64,000 bases of DNA from Rhodopirellula halodulae. Its GTDB lineage: Bacteria > Planctomycetota > Planctomycetia > Pirellulales > Pirellulaceae. The position numbers were made by a program, and so were the translations under genes. A model generated the notes under the pieces. It saw nothing but the letters and a program-made list of their open reading frames with translations, did no database searches and was not told the DNA's origin. Positions 56,701 to 64,000 of this stretch are shown here, one piece after another. The stretch is from positions 1,481,001 to 1,545,000 of the forward strand of contig NZ_JAJKFV010000029.1 of the NCBI RefSeq assembly GCF_020966775.1. Reading direction: 5' to 3'. Each line of letters opens with the position of its first letter. The stretch's first letter is position 1.

Positions 56701-59700
56701 TGCTGTGGCCTAAGGTGCTGGGAGGATGGAACCTGCACCAGGCAACTCGCGATCGGGTGCTGGACCAATTCGTGTTGTTCTCGTCACTTTCCAGCGTGTT
56801 TGGTCATGCGGGGCAAGCGAACTATTCGGCGGCGAATGCTTTGTTGGATGGTCTGGCTCACCACCGAAGAGCATGTGGTTTGCCAGCGACGGTGATCAAC
56901 TGGGGGCACCTTGGTGAGGTCGGCTATCTGGCCGAGCGCGAAGAATTGAGCGAGCGTTTGCGGCGTCAGGGAGTGCTCGACTTCTCGGCGTCCGAGGCAA
57001 CTGAATGCTTGGCGAGAACACTTCATCGTGGAGCGACCCAGTGCAGCGTCCTGCGGATGGATTGGTCCCGGTGGCGCGGGTTGGGATTGACGAAAGATGT
57101 CTCGCCGCGGTTCGCCCACCTGATTCGCGGCGGTGGCGAAGCCGAACAAGCCGTGAATGGGGATTCGCTGCGCGAGTTGCCTTCCGCCGAACGAGAGCAA
57201 TGTTTGTTCGAAGTGGTTTCGGTCAAGCTTGCTTCCTTGCTAGGGGGCAATGTTGCGGAATTGGATGCTGACCGACCCATGTTGGAAATGGGATTGGATT
57301 CGTTGATGGCCGTGGAGCTGCGGAACTGGATCGAAGGCCAATTGCGAATGAAGTTGCAGATTGGCGCTTTGATGCGGGGATCGAATTTGCGTTCTCTTGT
57401 CGCGACGCTGAATGAAACTTTGGCAGCTGAAGTGGGCGAAAGCGGTGCTTCGTCTGGTGGTGGTTTGTCGATTGCTGAAGAGATTGTGGATGATCCATCG
57501 ATGCAGGATCGTTCTCGCTATCCCATGTCCGATCAACAAACGGGGTTGTGGTATGCGTTTCGGCGGAATCGCAACGGGACCGCCTTCAATGTGTTCTTGC
57601 CAACTCGTCTGCGTTCGCCACTTGATGTTGATGCGTTGCAACGCTGCATCGAAAGCGTGGTGCAACGTCACCCGGCTTTACGCACGACCTTCACCGACGC
57701 GGCGGGTGACCTGCAGCAGATCGTGCATGAAACATTAAAACCCGAATTTAAGGTCGAGGATTGGTCCGGCCGCATCGAATCGGGAAATGAAGAGCCGTTG
57801 TTGCATGCGGTGATCGCGGAAACTCAACGGCCGTTCGACTTGCAAAATGGACCGATGATGCGGATTCGTGTCTTCCGTTTGGCGGACGACGATTGGGTCG
57901 TGGTGGCGACGACGCACCATATCGTGGTGGACTTCTGGTCGCTGATTCTAATTTTGGGTGAGATTCGTCAGGTGTACCCGCAAATGTTGGCGGGCAACGA
58001 ACTGCAGTTCCTGCCACCGGAGCGAGACTACTTCGATTTGGTGGCTCGTCAACGTCAACTCCTGGTCTCCAAGCGAGGCGAGGATCTGAAGGGATACTGG
58101 ACCAAGACGTTGGCGGATGTGCCGAAGGTTTTGGAAGTGCCCACCGACCGAATTCGTCCCAGCAACTTCACGCAAGCGGCAAATGTGATGGGGATCGCGT
58201 GTGCAGAAAGTGTTGGGGCTGCGATCAATCGAGTTGCGAAGCAGGCACAGGTGACTTCGTCCTCCGTCGTGATGGCGGCATTGCAGGTGATGCTGCACCG
58301 GGCCACTGGCCAGGAAAAGTTTGTCATCGGCAGCCCATTCGCGGGACGCACGCATTCGGATTTGGAAGACACCGTCGGCTTTTTCGTCAACATGCTGCCG
58401 TTGGTGGCTGATGTTTCGGGCAACCCGAGTTTCTTGGAATTGGTTCAGCGAGCAGGGGATCGGTTGGTCGATTCCATGCAACATGAAGAGTACCCGTTTG
58501 CACAAATCGTGCGTGACGTGGATCCGCCTCGCGACACGGGGCGAAGCCCGTTGATCCAAGTTTCATGCACCTTTGAAAAGGCTCATGTGCGTGAAGAAGA
58601 AGGCCGCGCGGGGTATCTGTTTCCATCTGCTTCACAGGTCAAGGACATTGGTGGATTGCGTCAGGAAGCGTTCCCCGTTCCGCATCAAACGTGTCATTAC
58701 GATTTGGAGTTCATCTTCGAGATGACGGGCGATCACCTCGACGGGATGATCGTTTACTGCCGTGATTTGTACGAAGCGGACACGATGCAGGCGATGTCCG
58801 AGCAATTCGTTGCCCTGCTTCAACAGCTGGTTTCTTCACCAGAGCAGACCATCGATTCGGTTGTTTGGAACATGGCTTCCGAAGAATCGGTTGCCGACGA
58901 CCACTCATCCAATGGCTCAGCAGCCGACCGGTTGTCGACGCTGAACGAACTGATCGATCGCGGGGCGAAGCGACGAAAGGAAGGGGATGGAGTGGACGTC
59001 GTCCAAGAAGAAGTCGAGGAACGGATTGCTGCAGCAGATCCTCGGCGTCCGTTTAATCGTTTGTTCCGATCACCCAAGCTGAAACCCGCCAGCCCGTCAC
59101 TCTCAAAATCCAGGCAAAGCTTCGTCGCCGGTACTCCAGCGGCACGTGATCAGATCGCGACGGCCTTGCGAGAAAACCAAGTTGTCCAAGGGGAATTTGT
59201 TCCTGTGTTGGCACAGCCTGGTCAACGTGCGATGGATTTGGTGCTGGCCTTGCAAAAGATCGGAGCGGTTCCCGTACCACTGGATGCGACGCGGCCTTCT
59301 GTTTTATTGGAACAGGTGTTGAGCCAAACTGCGGCCACACGGGTCTTGGTCGATGGATTGGGAGCGAACAACATTCCAAGTGTAGCGAAGGTTCTGTCAT
59401 GGGATGATCTGACAGAAACGGATGTTACCTCGGGAACGGTGTCCCGTCGAAACGGGGCGCAAGGCAATGGTGAAATGAATCCAGGCGTGTCGCCGGGCGA
59501 TCCCGCCTATGTGATCTACACCTCCGGAACGACGGGAACGCCGAAAGGTGTGGTGGTTTCTCACGGAGCGATTGCAAACACGCTCGCCTGGCGAGGCCGG
59601 ATCACCCCGCTCACAAATTCTGATCGCGTCTTGATGCCTCTGTCGCATCAATTCGACGCAGGATTGGGGATGACGCTGTTTGCCTATTCGCAGGGAGCCG

Positions 59701-61757
59701 AAGTTGTTTGGCCGGAGGCGGGCACCGTGGCTGACATTGACGCCATGATCGACCTGATCATTCGAGATAAGATCACGGTGCTGGTGGGAGTGCCATCGTG
59801 GATTGATTTGGTGGCGTCGCATCGCAAGTTTGCGTCCTGCCATTCGCTTCGACACATTTGGATTGGTGGCGAAGCGATGCCTGAAGGTTTGCCCCGTTTG
59901 ATCCGTCGCAGCAGCGAGGCCCAAATTTGGAATTGCTATGGCCCAACGGAGGCCGCCGTCGAGGCGACGGCCTTCCGCGTGGACGATGTGAACTCACGCA
60001 GGCGGATCCCCGTGGGCAAACCGGCGGATCACACTGACGTGTTGGTGCTGGACGAGGATCTCAAGCCGATGCCTGCCACGTTTGTCGGCGAATTGGCTTT
60101 GGTGGGAGCGGGCTTGGCCGATGGATATCTCGGCGACAAAGAGCTGACCGCGAAAAAGTTCGTTACTTTGGTGGATGGTCGACGAGCCTATTTGACGGGA
60201 GACCAGGGGCGTCGGCGAGTCGATGGATTGGTGGAAGTGCTTGGACGCATTGACCGGCAAACCAAGATCGGTGGCTACCGCATTGAGCCAACAGAAATCG
60301 AAACGGTCCTCCGTGAGCATCCAGTTGTGAAGCAGGCGGCGGTGGTTCCACACGCGATGGTTGAAACCGCCAATCAGCGGTTGGTCGGGTTCGTTCAGAT
60401 CGATCCTTCACGTGGTGATGTCCAAACGGTTTGGCCGGATGTGTTGCTATCACTGCAGCATCATTTGGCGGCGCACCTGCCTCCGTACAAACGCCCGGCT
60501 CATCTGCAATTGGTCGAAGCATTCGCAATGACGGCCAGTGGGAAAGTTGATCTGAATCGGTTGCCCGCCATTGTTCAGGAGGAAGCCAATCTCCGAACAC
60601 ATCAACCGCCGAGAACCGCGTTGGAACAGTATTTGGCGGACCGTTGGACCGAGGTGCTCGGGATCCATTCGATTGGCGTCAACCAAAGCTTCTTCGAATT
60701 TGGTGGGAGTTCGCTTCAGGCGGCGATGTTGACCAATCGCTTGAGCGAGGACTTGGGCGTCGATGTACCTTCATCTTTGCTGTTTGATCTGGCAGACATC
60801 TCAGCCATGGCGGAGCGATTGGCGACTTTGTATCCGAACGAGATGCAACGACGCTTTGATGAAGCTTCGGTGCGGATGTACGAAAGCGAGTCGGTCGGCA
60901 AGCATCAAGGTGCAAGTGCGTTGCTGGCGCCGTTGAAGGTGACTGGTGACCGCACCCCGTTGTTCATGGTTCACCCACCGGGTGGGATCGTTGTTTGCTA
61001 TCGAGAGCTTGCGGCTAGCCTTCCCGACGATCAGCCTCTGTACGCGATTCGTTCGCGTGGACTGCATGGAAAAGAATTGCTGCCGCAAACGATGCAACAT
61101 ATGGCGGCGGAGTACGTCGAGGCCGTCCGTTCGGTGCAGCCAACCGGGCCTTACATGATTGGCGGATGGTCGGTCGGTGGGGTCATTGCAATGGAATTGG
61201 CTCAGCAACTGATCGCTGACGGTGAGCAGGTCGCTAATTTGGTGTTGTTGGATTCATCGATCCCAAGCGGCGCAAGCGATCTGGTTTCGCCGGAGGACCA
61301 GTCCAACGTGGGCTTGGAATACGGGATCGATATGGATCTTGAAGAGTTGCTGCAACTGCCAAGCGAAGAGCAATTGCCGTTCTTGTGGCAGCATGCCGAG
61401 AAACTCGGCGTCCTGGACAACAACACGCCCGCCGATGTGGCGGCTCGTGCAATTGATGATTTAAAGACGCTGTTCCATCATCATCTGACTTTGACAACGC
61501 AGTACAAGATGCAGCCGATTGAGAGCCGAGTTCTGTTGTATCGCCCGACGGACGTTCCTTTCGAAACGGAAGGAAGTGTGGATCGAGGTTGGTCGCGATT
61601 GTCGGAACAAACGGAGGTCATCATGACACCGGGGCATCACCACAGCATGGTGCAGGCTCCGCATGTCAAGCAGTTGGCGCAGTCGATCTACGAGCAGTTG
61701 AGTCAGAGTTTAGTGACCAGCCGTTCCGGATCTGGCATGGATCAAACGGGTGGATAA
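50724..61757 (+). CDS. single-protein hybrid PKS-NRPS: KS-AT-DH-psiKR-ER-KR-ACP-C-A-PCP-TE
   Basis: The product has 3677 residues; ATG at 50724 (50736 is possible). In order: ketosynthase with Cys190 (DTACSSSL), His325 (EAHGTGT) and His366 (NIGHLEAG); acyltransferase with Ser678 (GHSVGE) and YAFH at 785-788; dehydratase with His996 (DHRVRSAAMFP) and Asp1177 (AVLDSCFH); a structural KR-like region; enoylreductase about 1540-1865 (LNFSDVMKVLDLYPG, NADPH loop HAASGGVGLA at 1684); ketoreductase with Tyr2034 (GQANYSAANALL); acyl carrier with Ser2193 (MGLDSLMAVEL); condensation with HHIVVD at 2398-2403; adenylation with TSGTTGTPKG from 2933, FDAGLGM, NCYGPTEA and Lys3274; peptidyl carrier with Ser3330 (FGGSSLQA); thioesterase with Ser3483 (GGWSVGG), Asp3510 and His3639. 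No methyltransferase domain and no pantetheinyl transferase are in the window. It should make a reduced acyl chain joined to one amino acid, released by the thioesterase; chain length and amino acid are unknown. Confidence 0.95.
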   Translation: MTKQMKLSKIGIGVRNEPLAVVGIGCRFPGDANDPTAFWDLLASGTDAISRTPADRWNLQKFYRPDISLPGKTQSQWGGYVSGIDQFDPALFGISPREAAAMDPQQRMLLEVAYRAMEDSGTPTHDLAGRPVAVFTGISSIDYAVASLSFEDRGELGPYTNTGSSSSIAANRISYCFDLRGPSVAVDTACSSSLVALHMACQAIWNGEAEVALAGGVNALLMPDYYVAFSQLGVLSPDGRCKTFDARANGYARSEGAGAVLIKPLSEAQRSGDRIYCVIRATALNQDGRTPGLTVPSGEQQERLVRRTCELAGVDPGEVQYFEAHGTGTSVGDPIEAGALARVIASGTTHRDNPCRVGSVKTNIGHLEAGAGIASLIKVALAMHHEAIPPHLHLQDVNPEIDLGGWNLHVPTDLEPWKAEGSTRIAGINGFGYGGANGHLIVEEAPRKSSSRTCQGNCSSDALRNGEGHSASVANETDSQSDSIRRTRQFVFPISATDRKSLSEVASAWQHWASADAESQCDEKLVAGSAMAMHHRTHHDLRTLVFGTDAASLQDEWRQLAANLNDGGEPHPKHRLPAETRDKGVVFLCCGQGPQWWAMGRGLYRDYAVFAECIQRIDREFQQHAPTWSLIEELHRDAESTRMNRTSIAQPALFAIQVAQAAMWQSVGVKPSLIIGHSVGEIAAAHLSGGLSFEDACCVAIHRGRTMDLATSRGSMIAVGLTEAEAKQRIANLAEVDAEMPSTVAIAAVNGPASITLSGDSDAVERLAVAIEADGIFCRRLAVEYAFHSPQMEPVREELLRSLQHVQTQPLHTPMVSTVTGRRIEQGESLGGDYWWTNVRQGVRFADAIMHASEEGFGIGIELGPHPVLAFATTECYGHTDQDIQLIATARRAKEEPATESELFDSDESQWLAGLRDLYAFGLDLDWEGLVSKNAPRTDVPLYPMQRQTLWAESEQSKRSRLMTTVHPLLGDMDPSADPVFRSRVDADNQAYLHDHRVRSAAMFPAAAGIEMALSANWTEAVRASETSGDPVPTQLRLQRLQLLNPMILDEATAYRLETSMASDRREIEIRFSETDSDHWTPLVASTHATPAPIDDAKKQTALSDGRLRCDQVFDSEACYQYCQSIGLNYGPAFQGIREGVRRDGESIAVVQLPSNVQTPAFKAEAALHLIHPAVLDSCFHAMVVCDPQFGRSPGGLYLPHEIENVQIDLDALSTIDSALIGCNVPLTVHAKIRLKTDHRLLADLDLYLQDGTHFASIIGFESRRVGAESEQTTRDLLYRYRWEDTTDESDSIATDDLNERRVVFAPADLADELVRGWEMKREDFVWVHPIQDPAQQGEQFVGERSLEQTCYWVDADDPASFDRLWAELGLEASQEPWHLIYLWAIDAPDPLTLETLSPAEANAAIRESTLLTTRAPLHMVQSWEKLTERPKTRMTMVTLGAQSANESTEPVSAIQMPLIGIGRVIVSEIGSLQTRLVDCDPDASWPLQGLAAEWRRNDAEDEVMLRASRRYVHRFVPDTQREMVWGEMTRGDAPPKQSTYRLVKGNASGVDELRHQAFGRSEPSENQVEIEVAGAGLNFSDVMKVLDLYPGLPPGPVALGAEVSGVVTAVGCNVHEFAVGDSVIAVAPGGFASHVLVHEALVAKSPSNVDLVDASAIPVAWLTADHAMNTCARLREGESILVHAASGGVGLAAIEVAQELKVEVFATAGSDLKRDHVRSMGVKHVHDSRSLNFVSEIQQLTSERGDSGIDAILNSLPGEAIPAGLGLLRIGGRFLEIGKRDIYSDQSLGMYPLRNNLALFAIDLDQLFQHHPVSMGERLREIVRKFEEGVYRGHSPKRFEASDASSAFRFMQQAKHIGKVVVDYSQPPRRVRAREDATYEFRQDGTYWLAGGLGGFGLRIADWMSESGAGTLVLSGRSQTIRDAALPVIERMKERGTNIIVRPCDIAEPDDVQRTLDFIDEELPPLRGVLHTAMVLEDKMMVDLDRETLDRVLWPKVLGGWNLHQATRDRVLDQFVLFSSLSSVFGHAGQANYSAANALLDGLAHHRRACGLPATVINWGHLGEVGYLAEREELSERLRRQGVLDFSASEATECLARTLHRGATQCSVLRMDWSRWRGLGLTKDVSPRFAHLIRGGGEAEQAVNGDSLRELPSAEREQCLFEVVSVKLASLLGGNVAELDADRPMLEMGLDSLMAVELRNWIEGQLRMKLQIGALMRGSNLRSLVATLNETLAAEVGESGASSGGGLSIAEEIVDDPSMQDRSRYPMSDQQTGLWYAFRRNRNGTAFNVFLPTRLRSPLDVDALQRCIESVVQRHPALRTTFTDAAGDLQQIVHETLKPEFKVEDWSGRIESGNEEPLLHAVIAETQRPFDLQNGPMMRIRVFRLADDDWVVVATTHHIVVDFWSLILILGEIRQVYPQMLAGNELQFLPPERDYFDLVARQRQLLVSKRGEDLKGYWTKTLADVPKVLEVPTDRIRPSNFTQAANVMGIACAESVGAAINRVAKQAQVTSSSVVMAALQVMLHRATGQEKFVIGSPFAGRTHSDLEDTVGFFVNMLPLVADVSGNPSFLELVQRAGDRLVDSMQHEEYPFAQIVRDVDPPRDTGRSPLIQVSCTFEKAHVREEEGRAGYLFPSASQVKDIGGLRQEAFPVPHQTCHYDLEFIFEMTGDHLDGMIVYCRDLYEADTMQAMSEQFVALLQQLVSSPEQTIDSVVWNMASEESVADDHSSNGSAADRLSTLNELIDRGAKRRKEGDGVDVVQEEVEERIAAADPRRPFNRLFRSPKLKPASPSLSKSRQSFVAGTPAARDQIATALRENQVVQGEFVPVLAQPGQRAMDLVLALQKIGAVPVPLDATRPSVLLEQVLSQTAATRVLVDGLGANNIPSVAKVLSWDDLTETDVTSGTVSRRNGAQGNGEMNPGVSPGDPAYVIYTSGTTGTPKGVVVSHGAIANTLAWRGRITPLTNSDRVLMPLSHQFDAGLGMTLFAYSQGAEVVWPEAGTVADIDAMIDLIIRDKITVLVGVPSWIDLVASHRKFASCHSLRHIWIGGEAMPEGLPRLIRRSSEAQIWNCYGPTEAAVEATAFRVDDVNSRRRIPVGKPADHTDVLVLDEDLKPMPATFVGELALVGAGLADGYLGDKELTAKKFVTLVDGRRAYLTGDQGRRRVDGLVEVLGRIDRQTKIGGYRIEPTEIETVLREHPVVKQAAVVPHAMVETANQRLVGFVQIDPSRGDVQTVWPDVLLSLQHHLAAHLPPYKRPAHLQLVEAFAMTASGKVDLNRLPAIVQEEANLRTHQPPRTALEQYLADRWTEVLGIHSIGVNQSFFEFGGSSLQAAMLTNRLSEDLGVDVPSSLLFDLADISAMAERLATLYPNEMQRRFDEASVRMYESESVGKHQGASALLAPLKVTGDRTPLFMVHPPGGIVVCYRELAASLPDDQPLYAIRSRGLHGKELLPQTMQHMAAEYVEAVRSVQPTGPYMIGGWSVGGVIAMELAQQLIADGEQVANLVLLDSSIPSGASDLVSPEDQSNVGLEYGIDMDLEELLQLPSEEQLPFLWQHAEKLGVLDNNTPADVAARAIDDLKTLFHHHLTLTTQYKMQPIESRVLLYRPTDVPFETEGSVDRGWSRLSEQTEVIMTPGHHHSMVQAPHVKQLAQSIYEQLSQSLVTSRSGSGMDQTGG

Positions 61758-62694
61758 ATCCTCGGACCCGTCGCATCGTTTGGAACTTCGCATCGGTTTG
61801 GTGTGCGCCATCACGGCTCATACCATGTGGGGGCTGTTTCCGATTTATTGGCGACAGATCGACGGTGCGGATTCGATGGAGTTGGTCTCTCATCGCATTG
61901 TGTGGTCGTTTGTCACACTCGGTTTGATTTTGCCGGTGTTGTTGGCCCGCGGGTGGTGGGGAGGATTCGCGGCACTGGGATACCAACTGCGACAGGCTGC
62001 CGTCTGGAGGACCTATGTAATCGCGGCGTTGATGATTGCCATCAATTGGTTGGCATTCATTTGGGCTGTCAACAACGACCGAGTGCTCGAAGCATCGCTG
62101 GGCTATTACATCAACCCGCTGCTGAATGTCCTGCTGGGCGTGTTGGTCTTGGGTGAACGATTGGACCGAGGTCAATGGATCGCGGTGGCTTTGGCAGCCA
62201 TTGGTGTATCGGTGATGGCGATCGGAAGTGGCGGACTGCCTTGGGTGTCGGTGGCGATGGCCACCTCGTTTGCAATGTACGGTTTGGTGAAGAAGCGAGC
62301 CTCTTTGCCCGTGTTGCTAGGGTTGATGTTCGAGGTCACCGTGCTGTTCATTCCCGCAGCGATCTATCTCGGCTATCGAATTTCCCAAGGGGTATCAACG
62401 TTGCAGGTGGGGACTCCCACGGAAGCAACGCTAATTTTGGGAGCAGGTGTCATCACCGTTGCTCCGCTCGCGTTTTTCGCCGCCGCCGTTCAGCGCGTTG
62501 ACTTATCGCTGATGGGGATCTTGCAGTACATCGGACCGACCCTGCAGTTCATCGTGGGGGCGTTTCTGTTTGAGGAAACGCTGGACCCTTCCCGAAAGCT
62601 TGGCTTTGTCTTTGTGTGGGCTGGTCTGGCGACGTTTCTGCTAGCGTCGCAACTTCGGCGTCGCCGCGCGAACCTGGTTGCCGAAGCCAGTTGA
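61750..62694 (+). CDS. rarD: RarD/EamA-family transporter
   Basis: The 314-residue protein has ten hydrophobic segments in the EamA double repeat and RarD features: CAITAHTMWGLFPIYWRQID, ELVSHRIVWSFV, IAINWLAFIWAVNNDRVLEA followed by SLGYYINPLLNVLLGVLVLG, and QYIGPTLQFIVGAFLFEETL. RarD proteins are drug/metabolite transporters named for an effect on chloramphenicol sensitivity; substrates are not settled. The GTG at 61750 overlaps the last 8 bases of the PKS-NRPS gene, so the two are translationally coupled, suggesting export of, or resistance to, the product. Confidence 0.9.
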   Translation: MDKSSDPSHRLELRIGLVCAITAHTMWGLFPIYWRQIDGADSMELVSHRIVWSFVTLGLILPVLLARGWWGGFAALGYQLRQAAVWRTYVIAALMIAINWLAFIWAVNNDRVLEASLGYYINPLLNVLLGVLVLGERLDRGQWIAVALAAIGVSVMAIGSGGLPWVSVAMATSFAMYGLVKKRASLPVLLGLMFEVTVLFIPAAIYLGYRISQGVSTLQVGTPTEATLILGAGVITVAPLAFFAAAVQRVDLSLMGILQYIGPTLQFIVGAFLFEETLDPSRKLGFVFVWAGLATFLLASQLRRRRANLVAEAS

Positions 62695-62742
62695 CTCACT
62701 CGCGGCAAAGTCATCGCGAGAAGGAACGCAAAACCGTTTGAT

Positions 62743-63429
62743 TCAGTAAATCTGAATGTTGATGACTTCTTCGGCTGATTCGGGCCGATCGATCACGGCG
62801 TCTTCAAATGCGGGAGGACCAAACTTACCGCGAGCATCATTGCTGAATCCGTATCTTTCCGAAGGGATGCCGAATTGATTGCGGGTCAGGTCGCCATCGT
62901 TGTTGCTGTCGTGAAAGGCCGCGATGGCAAAACGTTTTGGTAATTGCGAAACCGGAATCGTGCAGGACGCGACTCCGTCGGGCTGAACGGGAAGTTGTGC
63001 CGCCAGCAAAGCGTTTTCGCGATCATTGAACGACTGTTCCGCGTTGTAAATCGCGAGCCATACCAGTGAGTCGCTGGGAATGGCTCCGATGACGCGAATC
63101 ATGATTCGTTCAGAGTTGTCCGCCGGTGCGGTTGCAAAGTCGCCCGAAGCCGCCATTTGCAGAACGACCGAATCACGTTCTTCTGGCGGGGTAATCGCGG
63201 ACGCGTCGGGGAAGGCTGGTGGCCGGAATTGATTTTGGCGATAGGTCAGAATGCCAATGCCGGTGAGGAACACCAGGGTGGCAAAAACCATGAGCACCGA
63301 CCCGTGGTTTTCTTTCCAGCGTTCCGGAAGTGATTGCCAAGCATTCCAGGTCGTGTCGAGCTCGAGGGACTCGTCCAAGTCCGGTTGAATCTCGTTCTGG
63401 AAGTTGTCCTCAGATTCCATTGCATTCAT
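62743..63429 (-). CDS. DUF2141 family membrane-anchored protein
   Basis: The 228-residue protein has a charged N-terminus, one membrane helix (VLMVFATLVFLTGIGILTY) and an outside beta-sandwich domain with DUF2141 features: VWLAIYNAEQSFNDRENALL, FAIAAFHDSNNDGDLTRNQF and GIPSERYGFSNDARGKFGPP. The DSNNDGD loop probably binds calcium. The function is unknown. It is convergent with rarD. Confidence 0.87.
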   Translation of the reverse strand: MNAMESEDNFQNEIQPDLDESLELDTTWNAWQSLPERWKENHGSVLMVFATLVFLTGIGILTYRQNQFRPPAFPDASAITPPEERDSVVLQMAASGDFATAPADNSERIMIRVIGAIPSDSLVWLAIYNAEQSFNDRENALLAAQLPVQPDGVASCTIPVSQLPKRFAIAAFHDSNNDGDLTRNQFGIPSERYGFSNDARGKFGPPAFEDAVIDRPESAEEVINIQIY

Positions 63430-63755
63430 AACCGACTAGATCCAGCCAAAAAGGCTCCCGCGAGATTCGATGACGGCGGACGACTCGGTCCGGGCTCATC
63501 GGATCGCCCAGTCGCCGAGGGCTCGCAATTCAAAGGAGACGATTCCTAAGCGTAACCGAAAAGACCGATCGATGCGATGAAGAACACGACATGTCGACAA
63601 CGTCTGCATCTGCGTTGTTCCGTAGCTCGACCGTGAAAGTTTGGCCGCGAACGGCAAACGGTCGAAGTGTCGGAGGCAGACTTTTCCAATCTCTGGTCGA
63701 GATGGGTTTCGCAAATCGAGGGTGTGATTTAAACTGCCCGAGCGATCTGCCCGAT
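63430..63755. other. 326-base intergenic region before the SRP RNA
   Basis: This lies between the DUF2141 start (leftward) and the SRP RNA. A 64-codon frame from 63591 runs into the RNA gene and looks spurious. The promoter for the RNA should be at the right end; I could not pin down its boxes. Confidence 0.45.
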
Positions 63756-63850
63756 GGTGGCGACCCTTGCGACTGTGAGTCGTGAACCTGGTCAGGCCTT
63801 AACTGGAGCAGCCATAAGCGGTGTAACTTTGTGTGAGGGTTGCCGCCACC
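63756..63850 (+). ncRNA. ffs: signal recognition particle RNA (small bacterial type)
   Basis: The conserved core GGTCAGGCC ... GGAGCAGCC (about 63790-63813) matches the 5' UCAG and 3' AGCA sides of the SRP Alu-free helix 8, where Ffh binds. The outer arms pair: GGTGGCGACCCT at 63756-63767 with AGGG-TTGCC-GCCACC at 63836-63850, giving a hairpin of about 95 nucleotides. The apical loop is not the GGAA tetraloop of Escherichia coli but a larger one (UUAACU closed by two C-G pairs). Location just upstream of dnaX is a classic position for ffs. Ends are approximate. Confidence 0.85.
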
Positions 63851-63908
63851 GTGCAGACGCCAATGCCAGCCGATTTCCCAGCTTGTTTCTTTGAATTCAC
63901 GTGAATCT

Positions 63909-64000
63909 GTGAGCGACGATCATTCTGCGGACAACGGGTCTTACGTCGTTGTCGCAAGACGCTATCGGCCGCGAGATTTCACGCAGTTGGTTGGCCAAGA
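63909..64000 (+). CDS. dnaX: DNA polymerase III subunit gamma/tau, N-terminal part (cut by window edge)
   Basis: The frame from GTG at 63909 reads VSDDHSADNGSYVVVARRYR and then PRDFTQLVGQ before the window ends. The Y-x-V-x-A-R-x-Y-R-P-x-x-F-x-x-L-V-G-Q start is characteristic of the clamp-loader ATPase DnaX. Start codon choice is by position; no ATG is in frame nearby. About 60 bases separate it from the SRP RNA. Confidence 0.88.
   Translation, partial: MSDDHSADNGSYVVVARRYRPRDFTQLVGQ

Overview
The window is a dense, mostly housekeeping-plus-accessory stretch of a planctomycete chromosome, most like Rhodopirellula and its relatives (Pirellulaceae). Evidence: two copies of the planctomycete pairing of a cytochrome-c/DUF15xx protein with a Tat-exported DUF1552 or DUF1501 protein; a sulfatase with the CSPTR active-site motif; an SLA1-homology (SHD1) domain on an exported beta-propeller-like protein; several exported proteins of planctomycete type with no known function; and kdsA, which fits the Gram-negative-type envelope of this phylum. 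No insertion sequence, phage, tRNA, rRNA operon or CRISPR array was seen. One RNA gene was found, the SRP RNA just upstream of dnaX at the right edge.

Layout. 1-3.5 kb (minus): coaE (cut by the edge), a C4 zinc-ribbon coiled-coil protein, a MoxR ATPase and a sulfatase, probably one operon. 3.7-9.5 kb: a DUF2293 protein, a glycine-zipper protein, a HerA-like ATPase, a purine nucleoside phosphorylase and a DUF937 protein. 9.5-16.9 kb: a large exported TPR-like protein and its membrane-anchored J-domain-like partner, an EF-hand protein, and an exported coiled-coil protein. 17.3-29.9 kb: a DUF1592+DUF1552 pair, a FliL-like membrane protein, a DAG-kinase-like lipid kinase, kdsA, a lipoprotein, and a DUF1549/DUF1553+DUF1501 pair. 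29.9-33.4 kb: mnmA, prfB with an intact programmed +1 frameshift site, and a Gly/Met-repeat exported protein. 33.8-39.0 kb: a XylR-type regulator, a TM2-like membrane protein, and a sodium:sugar symporter with an exported aldose 1-epimerase, which looks like a sugar-uptake locus. 39.1-50.7 kb: an Aas-like acyltransferase/acyl-ACP synthetase, a YceH protein, an SHD1 protein, hpt followed by two glycosyltransferases (the first lacking the usual EX7E glutamates), an exported hydrolase and a FtsX/MacB-type permease. 50.7-62.7 kb: one 3677-residue hybrid polyketide synthase/non-ribosomal peptide synthetase whose stop codon overlaps the start of a RarD-type transporter. 62.7-64 kb: a DUF2141 protein, the SRP RNA and the start of dnaX.

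The most interesting system is the 50.7-62.7 kb locus. One polypeptide carries KS-AT-DH-psiKR-ER-KR-ACP-C-A-PCP-TE with its key residues visible. In principle it can make a reduced acyl chain, couple it to one amino acid and release it, and an EamA-family exporter is translationally coupled to it. Other points worth checking are an Asn-to-Asp change at the base-recognition position of the purine nucleoside phosphorylase, the frameshift site in prfB, the unusual SRP RNA apical loop, and a probably inactive glycosyltransferase paired with an active-looking one.
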